39,248 nucleotides of DNA from an uncultured Bacilli bacterium (GCA_947630585.1 CANRIE010000002.1:1-39248); one strand, 5' to 3'; positions 24,841-33,905 are shown, numbered from the stretch's first letter. Made by a program: numbers and translations. The notes: generated by a model not told the origin, from the sequence alone.

Positions 24841-26777
24841 TTATTTTCACTTGGTAACCCAATTGTATAGGCACTTTCAGGACTCATTCCATCTCCTCCA
24901 GTTATTTTAACTTCTGGTTTTAGATAAATGGATGGCCGCGTGCCATGTTGATCCGAAGAAGGGCCGGTGCTGCCGAGACTTCCATTGTTAAAGACAAAGG
25001 ACATGTTCGAGCCACTATATGGTGTTATTAACCATATATCTGCTAAGGTATCATTATAACCTTTACCTAGCATTGCCGAAAACATTTCTCCCATTCTTGG
25101 TAATCCTACTAAACCTCGCCAAGTAGTTGTTGTTTTTTCACAACTACTTGCTGGTTCTGTTGTATTGCTTGCTCTACATATTGAATTTTTAAAACTCGTA
25201 ACCTCTCCTACTTGTCCCAAATAATAAGTCCCATCTGTTATATATTTTTGAAGTTCAGTTGTTAACCATGTATTATTCAAGTAATAACCCCAATGCCACA
25301 CGTTGCCGTTTGATACTACTGTTCCATAATTTCTTATTGAATTAGAACTGGAAAAATTTTTAGTTAAGACTGTATCACCATCTCTTACATAATCGACACT
25401 TGTTAATTTGGTTATGTTATTACCCTCATCATCTTTATCTATTCCTACTATTCTATATATTTTATTATCTACTTCGACATACTCACCACTTAATCTCGTA
25501 TTGATTAAATCTCCATTATTTCCTGATTCTTTATCATCATTTATTCGATATGGATTAGTCTCACTTCCATCTCCACCTGCTACTATTCCGATATTTGATT
25601 TTAGATTTATAGATGGACGAACACCCTTTGCTCCCGAAAAGGGATTGTTATTGCTGAGATTGCCATATTCGCTGACGTACCATACATTCGAACTAACTGG
25701 TGTTATTAACCACCAATTATATCCATTTTTCAAATATCCTCTTGAAGAAATTGTATTTTTATAACTTTGATATTGTTCATACGCATTTAATAATCCTACA
25801 TCTCCAGTTACCATTGTTGTTTCAGGTATTTTCGTAGTATAACTTGTAGTTTCTGTTGCATTCCAAGAGGCATCTTTGACTATTATATTCTCATAATTAT
25901 ATAAGGTATCCTTAAAATCTTCATTTAACCATTGATATATCCAGGAAGCTTTATAGTTATCTTTATCTTTATTTTTATATATTGTATCTTCTCCCCAAGA
26001 TATTGCTGTTATTTCATCTTGGGTTATTAATTTCATGGAACCATCTGAATTAATTGCTACTATTCTCCATAGTTTTCCGGAATACCAGACATAATTGAAA
26101 TTAACACATTCGTTATCTCCTGAAAAATAGATTATATCATCACTTGGATCACTTGGGGTTCCATTATCATCTGTTAAAGTTGGAGTACATGTATCAGTTG
26201 TATGACTTGCAATTGCTTCTATTAAAGTATCTTTTAAAGGCATAGTCTTATCTAAATTTTGATTACCTTCTACTACTACTTTAGCTTTAAACTCTTTATT
26301 CATATAAGTATTATCGGCAGTTTCCATAAGCCATACTTTAACATGATATTCACTTGTTTCTCCTACTTTTAATTTACCTTCACTTTCTATATATTTATCT
26401 TCACTTAATATTTTAGGTTCAGAATAACCTTTATTATCTTTATTTACTATATATTTTATAACTGTTTTAAATTCAGGATCAGTAGATAACTCTTCAATAT
26501 AAACATTATAATTAGCAACTAAGTTACCTGTATTTTTTACTTGGAATACTAATTCTTGTTCTAAACTCTCACCTTCTTCATCAGTCATAGGATACATATT
26601 AGATAGATTTAAAAACTGAGTTTTCGAGTCCTCAAATGTAACTTCTAATGTACCTACATTAATTACATAATTATTAGTAGATTCTTTAGTATACATTAAA
26701 TAAGCATAACTAGAGCCTAGTATTAATACTAAACTTAATGTTATTATCATTATTAATAAATTTCTTTTATTATTCAT
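24828..26777 (-). CDS. Exported variable-type surface protein B, two C-type-lectin-like (DUF6273-like) modules
   Basis: 649 residues. N-terminal hydrophobic signal or anchor (LLIMIITLSLVLILGSSYAYLMY) is followed by a TasA/camelysin-like beta domain with VNVGTLEVTFEDS-type strands. Two modules follow, each ending WxLITP, a variable stretch, G(V/T)RPSI(N/Y)LK and a GDG motif. The variable stretches (25614-25712 and 24933-25034) use many C/G-ending codons (AGC, GGC, TCG, CTC, GTC), unlike the AT-ending codons around them, as does the proven variable repeat in gene C. They are therefore good candidates for DGR-diversified segments served by a template outside this window. Leader with poly-G ORF and terminator upstream. 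Paralogue of A and C. Confidence 0.87.
   Translation of the reverse strand: MNNKRNLLIMIITLSLVLILGSSYAYLMYTKESTNNYVINVGTLEVTFEDSKTQFLNLSNMYPMTDEEGESLEQELVFQVKNTGNLVANYNVYIEELSTDPEFKTVIKYIVNKDNKGYSEPKILSEDKYIESEGKLKVGETSEYHVKVWLMETADNTYMNKEFKAKVVVEGNQNLDKTMPLKDTLIEAIASHTTDTCTPTLTDDNGTPSDPSDDIIYFSGDNECVNFNYVWYSGKLWRIVAINSDGSMKLITQDEITAISWGEDTIYKNKDKDNYKASWIYQWLNEDFKDTLYNYENIIVKDASWNATETTSYTTKIPETTMVTGDVGLLNAYEQYQSYKNTISSRGYLKNGYNWWLITPVSSNVWYVSEYGNLSNNNPFSGAKGVRPSINLKSNIGIVAGGDGSETNPYRINDDKESGNNGDLINTRLSGEYVEVDNKIYRIVGIDKDDEGNNITKLTSVDYVRDGDTVLTKNFSSSNSIRNYGTVVSNGNVWHWGYYLNNTWLTTELQKYITDGTYYLGQVGEVTSFKNSICRASNTTEPASSCEKTTTTWRGLVGLPRMGEMFSAMLGKGYNDTLADIWLITPYSGSNMSFVFNNGSLGSTGPSSDQHGTRPSIYLKPEVKITGGDGMSPESAYTIGLPSENNKKN
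24933..25034 (-). other. Variable-repeat-like segment, C-terminal module of gene B
   Basis: It runs from the Trp codon of WLITP to the RP codons. It reads YSGSNMSFVFNNGSLG and onward, with G+C clearly above its AT-rich flanks. It corresponds in position to the variable repeat of gene C but does not align with the template at 34284-34388. Diversification by another template is inferred. Confidence 0.45.
25614..25712 (-). other. Variable-repeat-like segment, internal module of gene B
   Basis: It runs from WLITP to GVRP. It reads VSSNVWYVSEYGNLSNNNPF and onward. The C/G-rich codon use is local to this stretch. Between the two modules of gene B the flanks are alike while the middle differs at most codons. 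Confidence 0.45.
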
Positions 26778-26841
26778 ATTCTTTTACTCCTCTATTCTAT
26801 TTATATTTTAACATATTATGTCCCGTTTTACAAATCAAAAT

Positions 26842-26891
26842 TAAAAAGACATATAAAACCTAGTAGTATTATTCTACCAGTTTTATATGTC
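26842..26891 (-). terminator. Leader terminator (attenuator candidate) of surface gene B
   Basis: Minus-strand arms GACATATAAAAC (26880-26891) and GTTTTATATGTC (26848-26859), then TTTTT. Stem identical to that of gene A; the loop is 3 nt longer (an extra CTA unit). Confidence 0.8.
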
Positions 26892-26918
26892 GAAAATTAT
26901 CATTAATTGTAATTTTAA

Positions 26919-26999
26919 TTAGATGATTTTTTGATACACCCCCCCCGTAGTTATCAAATTGTTAACATATTTATTTGATACAAAAATCATTTTTAACAT
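26919..26999 (-). CDS. Leader ORF of surface gene B, 26 codons, with poly-G tract
   Basis: ATG at 26999 with AGGTGA five bases upstream. Conserved with the leader of gene A: MLK start, VSNKYVNNLITTGGVYQ. The run of eight G (26939-26946) encodes the Gly pair. With eight G it stops at 26919. With nine G the frame would run on to TAA at 26869-26871 within the terminator loop, ending HIKLVE exactly as in gene A. With seven G it stops early. This supports selection on the frame relation between tract and terminator, although the homology of A and B partly explains it. Confidence 0.6.
   Translation of the reverse strand: MLKMIFVSNKYVNNLITTGGVYQKII
26939..26946 (-). repeat. Homopolymeric G8 tract in leader of gene B
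   Basis: Eight G on the coding strand, flanked by TTGATA and TATCAA as in gene A. Confidence 0.85.
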
Positions 27000-27027
27000 G
27001 AGGGTCACCTACCTTTAATCTATTAAC

Positions 27028-27036
27028 ATGATATCA
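27028..27036 (-). promoter_or_regulatory. Extended -10 element of surface gene B
   Basis: Minus-strand TGA-TATCAT, identical to that of gene A, followed after the same distance by the leader ORF. No good -35 hexamer is seen 17 bp upstream (TTTCCA). Confidence 0.55.
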
Positions 27037-27054
27037 TATTATTTCAAAAATGGA

Positions 27055-27100
27055 AAGAGAAAAAATAATTAAATTGACAAATTCATGTCAACTTAATTAT
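27055..27100 (-). terminator. Terminator of lysS
   Basis: Minus-strand arms AATTAAGTTGACA and TGTCAATTTAATT, then ATTTTTT, overlapping the lysS stop codon. Confidence 0.75.
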
Positions 27101-28569
27101 TTATCTTCTGGTCTCATAAGTGGGAATAAGATATTATCTTTAATATTTTCAACTCCTGTTAATACTTGTAATACTCTATCGATTCCCATACCCCATCCTG
27201 ATATAGGTGGCATACCATATTCCATAGCATTAATATAATCGTAATCCATCATCATAGCGTCTGCATCACCCTGAGCTTTAAGTTCAGCTTGATGTAATAA
27301 TCTTGCCTCTTGGTCAATTGGATCAACAAGTTCTGAATAAGCATTAATAATTTCAGCTCCATTGATAACTAATTGGAATCTATCTGTTAAAGTTTTATCA
27401 TCATCATTTGCTCTTGCTAAAGGTGATAATTCAATTGGATGTTCAACTAAGAATACTGGTTCAATTAAATGAGGCCGAGCAACTTTCTTATATAAAGCAT
27501 CAACTAAATTACCATATCCTAAATCTTCAATGTTATCTTCAGTTTCAAACTTAATATCTTTATCTTTAATAGCATTCAATAAATCTTCTTTCGTAGTAAC
27601 TTCTCGAATATCAATATCAGCATATTTTAAAATTAAATCCCGGAATGATACTGATTCCCATTTTTTAGATAAATCAACTTCTTTATCATTAATAGTTATT
27701 TTTAAAGTTCCAAAAACTTTTTCAATAACTGTTTTTAACATATCTTCAAGGAAAACCATATTATCTTTATAGTTATAATAAGCAGCATATCCTTCAACCA
27801 TTGTAAAGTCTTGTAAGTGAGTGGCATCAATTCCTTCATTTCTAAAACATCTTGCAAATTCAAATACTTTTGTAAATCCTCCAACAACGGCTCTTTTTAA
27901 ATAAGTTTCAGGTGCAATTCTTAAATAAACATCAATATCAAGAGCATTATGATGAGCAACGAATGGTCTTGCGCTTGCACCACTGGCTTTATTAGATAAA
28001 ACAGGAGTTTCAATCTCAATATAGCCTCTATCTTCTAGGTATCTTCTCATCTCTTTAATAAATTGATATTTAAGTAAAAATCTTTTTCTAGTTTCTTCAT
28101 TCATGATTAAATCAAGATAACGATTTCTGTAACAAATTTCAGGATCAGTTACCCCATGGAATTTTTCAGGAAGCGGTTTTAAAGCTTTTCCTAAGAAAGT
28201 AAAATCACTGCAACGTAAAGTCTTTTCTCCCGTTTGAGTTGTAAATATCTCTCCACTTGCTCCAATAAAATCTCCAACATCAATTAAAGTCTTAAAGAAA
28301 TTATATTTTTCTTCTCCTACCATATCTATTTTAATTGATAATTGTAAATCTCCTTCTAAATCTCTTATTTTAAGAAAACTCATTTTCCCCATTTTTCGCA
28401 TGAAAACAATTCTACCTGCCACTTTAACATCTTTTGTCTCATCAGGTAAAACACTTGCTTCTTTTAAAGTATAATTAGTTTCATATTTTTCAGGATAAGG
28501 ATTACAATATTTTCTAATTTCATCAACTTTTCCTCTTCTAACCATTTCTTGTTCTGTAAATTCTCTCAT
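27097..28569 (-). CDS. lysS: Lysyl-tRNA synthetase (class II)
   Basis: About 490 residues from the ATG at 28569 with GGAGG upstream; the frame is open further but has no ribosome site there. It has the OB-fold anticodon domain (VKVAGRIVFMRKMGKMSFLKIRD), then class II motifs: FIEIETPVLS-type motif (GYIEIETPVLSNKASGA), motif 2 FARCFRNEGIDATHLQDFTMVE, and motif 3 GWGMGIDRVLQVLTG. It charges tRNA-Lys. It lies 50 bp after trmL in the same direction, probably one transcript. Confidence 0.96.
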   Translation of the reverse strand: MREFTEQEMVRRGKVDEIRKYCNPYPEKYETNYTLKEASVLPDETKDVKVAGRIVFMRKMGKMSFLKIRDLEGDLQLSIKIDMVGEEKYNFFKTLIDVGDFIGASGEIFTTQTGEKTLRCSDFTFLGKALKPLPEKFHGVTDPEICYRNRYLDLIMNEETRKRFLLKYQFIKEMRRYLEDRGYIEIETPVLSNKASGASARPFVAHHNALDIDVYLRIAPETYLKRAVVGGFTKVFEFARCFRNEGIDATHLQDFTMVEGYAAYYNYKDNMVFLEDMLKTVIEKVFGTLKITINDKEVDLSKKWESVSFRDLILKYADIDIREVTTKEDLLNAIKDKDIKFETEDNIEDLGYGNLVDALYKKVARPHLIEPVFLVEHPIELSPLARANDDDKTLTDRFQLVINGAEIINAYSELVDPIDQEARLLHQAELKAQGDADAMMMDYDYINAMEYGMPPISGWGMGIDRVLQVLTGVENIKDNILFPLMRPEDK

Positions 28570-28619
28570 AATAACCTCCAAAATTTCTAAGTAAATAATA
28601 TCATTAAAGTTACTACTTG

Positions 28620-29156
28620 TCAATCATGTTTTTCAATTCCATCAATGATATAATCTTCACTTTTATGTGGTTCAACCCTTAATAAATCTAAATAATCAAG
28701 TTGTCTTAACACTTCATAAACAACAATTGCACAGCAATTTGATAAGTTTAAACTTCTTACATTCTTAGTCATTGGTATTCGCATACAATGATCTAAATCT
28801 TTTTGTAATATCTCTCGTGGAATGCCAGTTGATTCTTTCCCAAAAATTAAATAGATATCACCTTCAAGATAACTTTTCTTATAATCAAAACTAGTATGAG
28901 GCTTCTTACCATATCTTGTAAAATAATAATAAGTTCCTTTATTTTTACTTTTAAATTCTCGAAAATCTTTATAAACATAATATTCCAACTTATCAATATA
29001 ATTAACTCCACTTCTTTTAATACTAGCAGAATCTAATTTAAAACCTAAAGGTTCAATTAAATGTAATCTTGTATTAGTTGCAACACAAGTTCTCATAATA
29101 TTTCCTGTATTAGTTGGAATCTCAGGTTCATATAAAACTATATTTATCACAAACAT
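28620..29156 (-). CDS. trmL: tRNA 2'-O-methyltransferase of the TrmL (SPOUT) type
   Basis: About 178 residues. SPOUT marks: NIVLYEPEIPTNTGNIMRTC at the start, LIFGKESTGIPREIL (SAM-binding knot) and IPMTKNVRSLNLSNCCAIVVYE. The family methylates the wobble base of tRNA-Leu. The exact start is open: ATG at 29156 or GTG at 29150, the latter giving VINIVLYEPE with GGTGATG just upstream. It is separated from holA by a terminator and a possible promoter, and is followed by lysS. Confidence 0.92.
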   Translation of the reverse strand: MFVINIVLYEPEIPTNTGNIMRTCVATNTRLHLIEPLGFKLDSASIKRSGVNYIDKLEYYVYKDFREFKSKNKGTYYYFTRYGKKPHTSFDYKKSYLEGDIYLIFGKESTGIPREILQKDLDHCMRIPMTKNVRSLNLSNCCAIVVYEVLRQLDYLDLLRVEPHKSEDYIIDGIEKHD

Positions 29157-29167
29157 CACCAGAAAAA

Positions 29168-29196
29168 ATTATAACGTAATTAAAGTAAAAAAGCAA
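29168..29196 (-). promoter_or_regulatory. Possible promoter of trmL-lysS
   Basis: Minus-strand TTGCTT (29191-29196), 17-bp spacer, TATAAT (29168-29173). The transcript would have only about 5-11 nt before the trmL start, nearly leaderless, so this is uncertain. Confidence 0.4.
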
Positions 29197-29219
29197 GAAT
29201 TAACGAGATTCTCGCTTTT
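29187..29219 (-). terminator. Terminator after holA
   Basis: Minus-strand arms AAAGCGAGAAT and ATTCTTGCTT, followed by six T, starting at the holA stop codon. Confidence 0.75.
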
Positions 29220-30132
29220 ACATTTCCATAATAAACGTTAAAAAACAAATATTTGGTAGTTGTTTACCACTTTTAATATCAATATCTAGTATAGATAACT
29301 TATAAAGTAATTTTAAAAGTTCCTTTTTACTATAATTAAGTCCCTTCCCTCTTGCTAACTTAACCGGATACTCTTTAACTCCTAATATCTCACTTATTCT
29401 AGCATCACTTAAATTAGCTAAAACTTTAACATTATAAATTAATCTAATTTGATTACTTAAAATAACTAATATTTGAAATATTTCAGTTCCAGTTTCTATA
29501 AAATGATTATAAAGATTATAACTTTTCTTTTTATCTTTTTTAATAATTGCATCAATTAAATCAAAGATAGTATTTTCAATTGTTTCTCTAGTTATTAAAT
29601 CAATATCTTCTTTTTTTATAACTTTATCATCTAATTTATACATCTTTAATTTATTAAGTTCCATTTGAACATTATTTAAATCATGTCCTACTTTACTTAA
29701 GAAATAATTTAAAGTAACCATATCCATCTTATAATCTTCTAAATTATCTTTAATAAAACTTTCTAAATTAGTATCACTTATTTTAATTATTTTAAAATAT
29801 TTACTAATCATTTTAACTATCTTTAAAACATTATTTATTTTAGGTGTTACTAATATTAGAATATTATCACTTGGATTATCAAGATATTTTAAGAATCCTT
29901 CAAGATTAAAATCATCATCTTTTTGACTTAAAAACAAAGGGTTATTTCCAACAACAACTTTCATTTGACTAAACAAGCCATAAGTATCTAAAGCCTCTAT
30001 AATATCATCTATCGTATTAGTTTCTAAATCATATTTAATTAAATCATATTCTTTTATATTCTTAGTTATTTTAGCAATCTCTTTCTCAATTAAAGTATTA
30101 TTAGTGCCTTCAATTATATACAACTTATCCAT
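29218..30132 (-). CDS. holA: DNA polymerase III delta subunit (clamp loader)
   Basis: 304 residues. KLYIIEGTNNTLIEKEI at the start, FSQMKVVVGNNPLFL, NILILVTPK, then the typical DLNNVQMELNKLKMY and IFQILVILSNQIRLIYNVK segments of HolA. Delta opens the beta clamp as part of the clamp loader. It starts 3 bp after alaS ends, so it belongs to the cmk-alaS operon. It is somewhat short (usual length 330-345) but complete in pattern. Confidence 0.9.
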   Translation of the reverse strand: MDKLYIIEGTNNTLIEKEIAKITKNIKEYDLIKYDLETNTIDDIIEALDTYGLFSQMKVVVGNNPLFLSQKDDDFNLEGFLKYLDNPSDNILILVTPKINNVLKIVKMISKYFKIIKISDTNLESFIKDNLEDYKMDMVTLNYFLSKVGHDLNNVQMELNKLKMYKLDDKVIKKEDIDLITRETIENTIFDLIDAIIKKDKKKSYNLYNHFIETGTEIFQILVILSNQIRLIYNVKVLANLSDARISEILGVKEYPVKLARGKGLNYSKKELLKLLYKLSILDIDIKSGKQLPNICFLTFIMEM

Positions 30133-30134
30133 TC

Positions 30135-32813
30135 TTAAATACCGTTTTTAACACACTCAAAAGCATCATCTAATTTATCTATTAAAGTACCAGAGCCTTG
30201 TGCAAATTTTATACTTCCGCCACCATTACCATTAGTTAGGCTTGTTACTTTCTTAATGATACTTGAGGCATCAATTCTTGAGTTACTTCTTGCAATAAAG
30301 GTTATTTTATCATTAATCATATTAGCAACTAATATAAATATATCTTCATATTTATTAGCAAGAGTATCTAAAATATTTTTTAAAGTATTATTATCTTCAT
30401 TACTAACTTTTAATAATAATAACTTAATATCTTTAATAGTTTCTATTTTTTCTTCATAACTTGAAATATCTAAAGTAATATTTTCTGTTTTCATCTTTTG
30501 ATATTTTTTCTCGAATTCTCTAACCTCTTTAGAAACTTCTAAATCTTTTTGTTTAAGTTCAACTAAATCTTTATAAGAATCTACTTTAGGTGCTATATAT
30601 TTAATATTTAAATTAAGTTTTAAATTATCTCGTTTAGCCATTAGATTTATATCTTTAGCTTTCATAATATTTTTAACAATATTATCATTATAAGGAGCAG
30701 CTACTTTTAACATAGCATCTTCTATTTTTTCTCTTGTAACACCAGTTATTCTCCAAGTATTACTTCCTTTATTTTCTAAAGATGTAATTGCAAACTTTTT
30801 AATATCTTTAGTGTTTTTAACGTGACACCCTCCACATAACTCATGAGAGTCTCCAATTGTTACAAGTCTTACTTTATCTTTATATTTGTCTGTAAATAAA
30901 GCCATTACTTCATCCTTATTAATATCTTTATAGTCTTTTAATTCAGTTACTCTATCAATTGACTTTTTGATATAATCATTAACAAATTCTTCTACTTTGA
31001 TTAACTCAGAATCACTTATTTTACCACGGTAATTAAAGTCAAATCGCATATAAGAATCTGCTACATAACTTCCTGCTTGATGAATATCTTTATCAATTAA
31101 AGTTTGAAGAGCAAGTTGTAAAATATGAACAGTTGAGTGATTTGCTTCAATATTAATCCGTCTTTCTTTATCAACTAATAAATCAAATTCCATACCTTCT
31201 TCAATTTTTCCACTTAAGACTTTAATTTTATGAATATGTTGTCCATTAGGTGCTTTAAAAACATCTAAAACTCTGGCTTTTGCTTTATCACTGATAATCA
31301 TTCCCGTATCGCTTATCTCGCCACCAGATTCTGCATAAAAGATAGTTTTATCAAAGACAATATAGCCATCTTTACTTAAACTTGAAACTAACTTATCATT
31401 TTTAATTAAACTAATAGCTTTACCCTTTAATTCATAAGCCTCATAAATAAACTCTGATTTTTCTTTATAATTAAGTAAAAATTCATTTTGATTTTGCATT
31501 GATTCATTTTCTTTTCTAGCATTTTTAGATAATTCTTTTTGTTTCTCCATACATTTATCGAATTCACTTCTACTTGTTGTGAATCCTGCTTCTTCTAAAT
31601 ATTCAAGAGTTAATTCAAATGGAAAACCATAAGTATCATAAAGTTTAAAAGCATCATTTCCACTTATTGTATTATCAATTGATAAATCCATTAATTCAGC
31701 TAATTTCTTTTCACCATTATCAAGAGTTTTTAAGAATAATTCTTCTTCTTCTTTAATTAATTCTTTAACCAATTCTTTCTTTTCTTTTAAATAAGGATAC
31801 ACATCTTCCATATTAGCAACAACTGAATCAACTAGTTTATACATAAATGTTCCTTTTAGCCCTAGTTTACGACCATATCTAACACTTCTTCTTAATAAAC
31901 GTCTTATAATATATCCTCGTCCAACATTATCAAAAGATGCTCCATCTGCAAGTGAGAATGTTAAGGCTCTTATATGGTCTGCCATTACTTTATATGGCAT
32001 TGAACCATCATAAATAGTTCCACTTAATTCTTCAATTTGATTTATAATTGGTAAGAATAAATCTGTATCAAAGTTGCTATCAGCATCTTGAAATATACAA
32101 GCCCATCTTTCAAGACCTGCTCCAGTATCAATATTTTTACTAGGTAGTTCTTTGTACTCGCATCTTTCTACTCCTTCTTTAGAGTTAAATTGACTAAAGA
32201 CATTATTCCAAATTTCTACGTAACGCTCGTTATCTTCACCTTTTGTAAAGTGTTCTAAAGCCTTCCCATCATAATCATATTTTTCTCCTCTATCAAAGAA
32301 AATCTCACTATCAGGTCCACAAGGTCCTTCTCCTATCTCCCAAAAGTTATCTTCAAGTTTAACAATATGACTAACTGGTACCCCTAAACTTTTCCATTTA
32401 TTAAACGTAAACTCATCATCTGGATAAACTGTAAAATATAGTTTCTCAATTGGAATATTAAACCACTTATCACTTGTTAATAATTCAATTACAAATTCAC
32501 AAGCTTCATTTTTAAAATAATCTCCAATTGAAAAATTACCCATCATTTCAAAGAAAGTATGATGTCTCCTTGTTACTCCAACATTTTCAATATCATTAGT
32601 TCTAATACATTTTTGAATATTAGTAATTCTTCTTGATTCTGGCACAACACTACCATCAAAGTATTTCTTTAATGGTGTAACTCCCGCATTAATCCATAAC
32701 AAAGAATCATCATCTTTAGGTATTAATGGAGCTGATGCAACAACCTTATGTCCTTTACTTACAAAATAATCTAACCACATTTTTCTAATTTCTTTACTTG
32801 TCATTTTTTTCAT
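30135..32813 (-). CDS. alaS: Alanyl-tRNA synthetase
   Basis: 892 residues, full length. The N-terminus has IRKMWLDYFVSKGHKVV, the class II motif 2 region RRHHTFFEMMGNFSIGDYFK and GAGLERW. The editing domain has the zinc ligands NHSTVH and CGGCHVK. The C-terminal DHHA1 domain has GNGGGSIKFAQGSG near the end. It overlaps the end of cmk by 4 bp (ATGA), so the two are translationally coupled, and it is under the T-box leader at 33495-33792. Confidence 0.97.
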   Translation of the reverse strand: MKKMTSKEIRKMWLDYFVSKGHKVVASAPLIPKDDDSLLWINAGVTPLKKYFDGSVVPESRRITNIQKCIRTNDIENVGVTRRHHTFFEMMGNFSIGDYFKNEACEFVIELLTSDKWFNIPIEKLYFTVYPDDEFTFNKWKSLGVPVSHIVKLEDNFWEIGEGPCGPDSEIFFDRGEKYDYDGKALEHFTKGEDNERYVEIWNNVFSQFNSKEGVERCEYKELPSKNIDTGAGLERWACIFQDADSNFDTDLFLPIINQIEELSGTIYDGSMPYKVMADHIRALTFSLADGASFDNVGRGYIIRRLLRRSVRYGRKLGLKGTFMYKLVDSVVANMEDVYPYLKEKKELVKELIKEEEELFLKTLDNGEKKLAELMDLSIDNTISGNDAFKLYDTYGFPFELTLEYLEEAGFTTSRSEFDKCMEKQKELSKNARKENESMQNQNEFLLNYKEKSEFIYEAYELKGKAISLIKNDKLVSSLSKDGYIVFDKTIFYAESGGEISDTGMIISDKAKARVLDVFKAPNGQHIHKIKVLSGKIEEGMEFDLLVDKERRINIEANHSTVHILQLALQTLIDKDIHQAGSYVADSYMRFDFNYRGKISDSELIKVEEFVNDYIKKSIDRVTELKDYKDINKDEVMALFTDKYKDKVRLVTIGDSHELCGGCHVKNTKDIKKFAITSLENKGSNTWRITGVTREKIEDAMLKVAAPYNDNIVKNIMKAKDINLMAKRDNLKLNLNIKYIAPKVDSYKDLVELKQKDLEVSKEVREFEKKYQKMKTENITLDISSYEEKIETIKDIKLLLLKVSNEDNNTLKNILDTLANKYEDIFILVANMINDKITFIARSNSRIDASSIIKKVTSLTNGNGGGSIKFAQGSGTLIDKLDDAFECVKNGI

Positions 32814-33484
32814 AATTCAATTCCCCTATCTTTACATAAATTTAATATTTTATTAATTACTTCTTCTATTTCCATATTAGTTGTATCAATTAAAATAGCA
32901 TCACTCGCTTGTTTTAAGGGACTAACACTTCTATTCATATCCCTATAGTCTCTTTCTTCAATATCTTTTTTAATATCTTCTAAATTAACCTTCATACCCT
33001 TTTTAGTTTGTTCAAGATATCGCCTTTTAGCACGTTCTTCGACACTTGCTGTTAAATAAACTTTCAAGTTAGCATTAGGTAATACTACTGTTCCTATATC
33101 TCTTCCATCCATAACAACACTATTTTTCAAAGCCATTTCTTGTTGTAACTCAACCATTTTTTCTCGAACATGCGTATAAACACTTACTTTACTTGCTCCT
33201 CTACTTGCTTCTTCTGTTCGAATATCAAGACTTATATCTTCATTATTTAAATATATTTTATTTTCACCATCTATATTTTTCATTTCAATTTTAACTAATG
33301 AAACTTTACTATTAACTAATTCTTCATCATCAAGTGATAACCCATTATTTAAATAATATAATCCAAACGCTCGATACATAGCTCCCGTATCAATATAAAT
33401 AAATCCTAATCTTTTAGCAATTTCTTTAGCAACTGTACTTTTTCCGGCACCTGCAGGTCCATCAATTGCAATACTATAATTCAT
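32810..33484 (-). CDS. cmk: Cytidylate kinase
   Basis: About 224 residues from the ATG at 33484, with GAGAGGAG upstream; the longer open frame lies in the T-box terminator. Walker A is IDGPAGAGKSTVAKEI at the start, then FIYIDTGAMYRAF, MDGRDIGTVVLPNA (nucleotide-binding) and ERDYRDMNRSVSPLKQASDAI, all standard for CMP/dCMP kinase. It is the first gene after the T-box, ahead of alaS, which places a nucleotide kinase under tRNA control. Confidence 0.95.
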   Translation of the reverse strand: MNYSIAIDGPAGAGKSTVAKEIAKRLGFIYIDTGAMYRAFGLYYLNNGLSLDDEELVNSKVSLVKIEMKNIDGENKIYLNNEDISLDIRTEEASRGASKVSVYTHVREKMVELQQEMALKNSVVMDGRDIGTVVLPNANLKVYLTASVEERAKRRYLEQTKKGMKVNLEDIKKDIEERDYRDMNRSVSPLKQASDAILIDTTNMEIEEVINKILNLCKDRGIEL

Positions 33485-33494
33485 AATAATTACT

Positions 33495-33792
33495 CCTCTC
33501 ATAAAAAAGACCAACCTAGGAGTGAGAAAATCCCACGTTACCATCCTACTTTGGTCTTAATTTTTATAACGGTATCCCGAAATCCTAAATAAGCAGCCTT
33601 TCATATTAACAAACTATTAAGTCCCATCAACCCTTAACTTTCTTTAAATTCATTAATATTACTTCGAATATTTAATAGATTTTAAAATTACAAGAATTAT
33701 TCTATCACAAAACTCTATTAAATGCTACTATTTTTTTATTTTTTTTACTTGAATTATTTTCAAAGTAATAAAATCTATCATTTTAATTTTCT
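33495..33792 (-). promoter_or_regulatory. T-box leader of the cmk-alaS-holA operon
   Basis: The 421-bp space upstream of cmk holds this leader. The minus strand has the T-box core AGGATGGTAACGTGGG (33532-33547) and a terminator with arms AAGACCAA (33551-33558) and TTGGTCTT (33507-33514) followed by six T. A GCT at 33595-33597 or 33592-33594 (in GGCTGCTT) could be the Ala specifier codon, in line with alaS downstream, but the stem I fold was not modelled. By family knowledge, uncharged tRNA binding favours the antiterminator and read-through. Confidence 0.85.
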
Positions 33793-33827
33793 AGGAATTT
33801 TATATAATTTTTCCTAGAAAATGTCAA
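33787..33827 (-). promoter_or_regulatory. Promoter of the T-box operon with overlapping inverted repeat
   Basis: TTGACA (33822-33827), 17-bp spacer, TATAAA (33799-33804). An inverted repeat with 11-bp arms, TTTTCTAGGAA (33811-33821 on the minus strand) and TTCCTAGAAAA (33787-33797), brackets the -10. It is well placed for a repressor, but could also be a leftover hairpin. Upstream, between 33828 and the DGR terminator, nothing else is seen. Confidence 0.6.
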
Positions 33828-33876
33828 TTTTTATTTTAAACATTATATTATACAAAGTATCAAAAAGTCCATATTA

Positions 33877-33898
33877 AAACTAGAGATGTCTCTAGTTT
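33877..33898 (-). terminator. Possible terminator at the end of the DGR cassette
   Basis: Perfect 10-bp arms AAACTAGAGA and TCTCTAGTTT with a 2-nt centre; the minus strand continues TTTAATA. The U tract is short, so efficiency is uncertain. Confidence 0.5.
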
Positions 33899-33905
33899 AA
33901 CAAAT

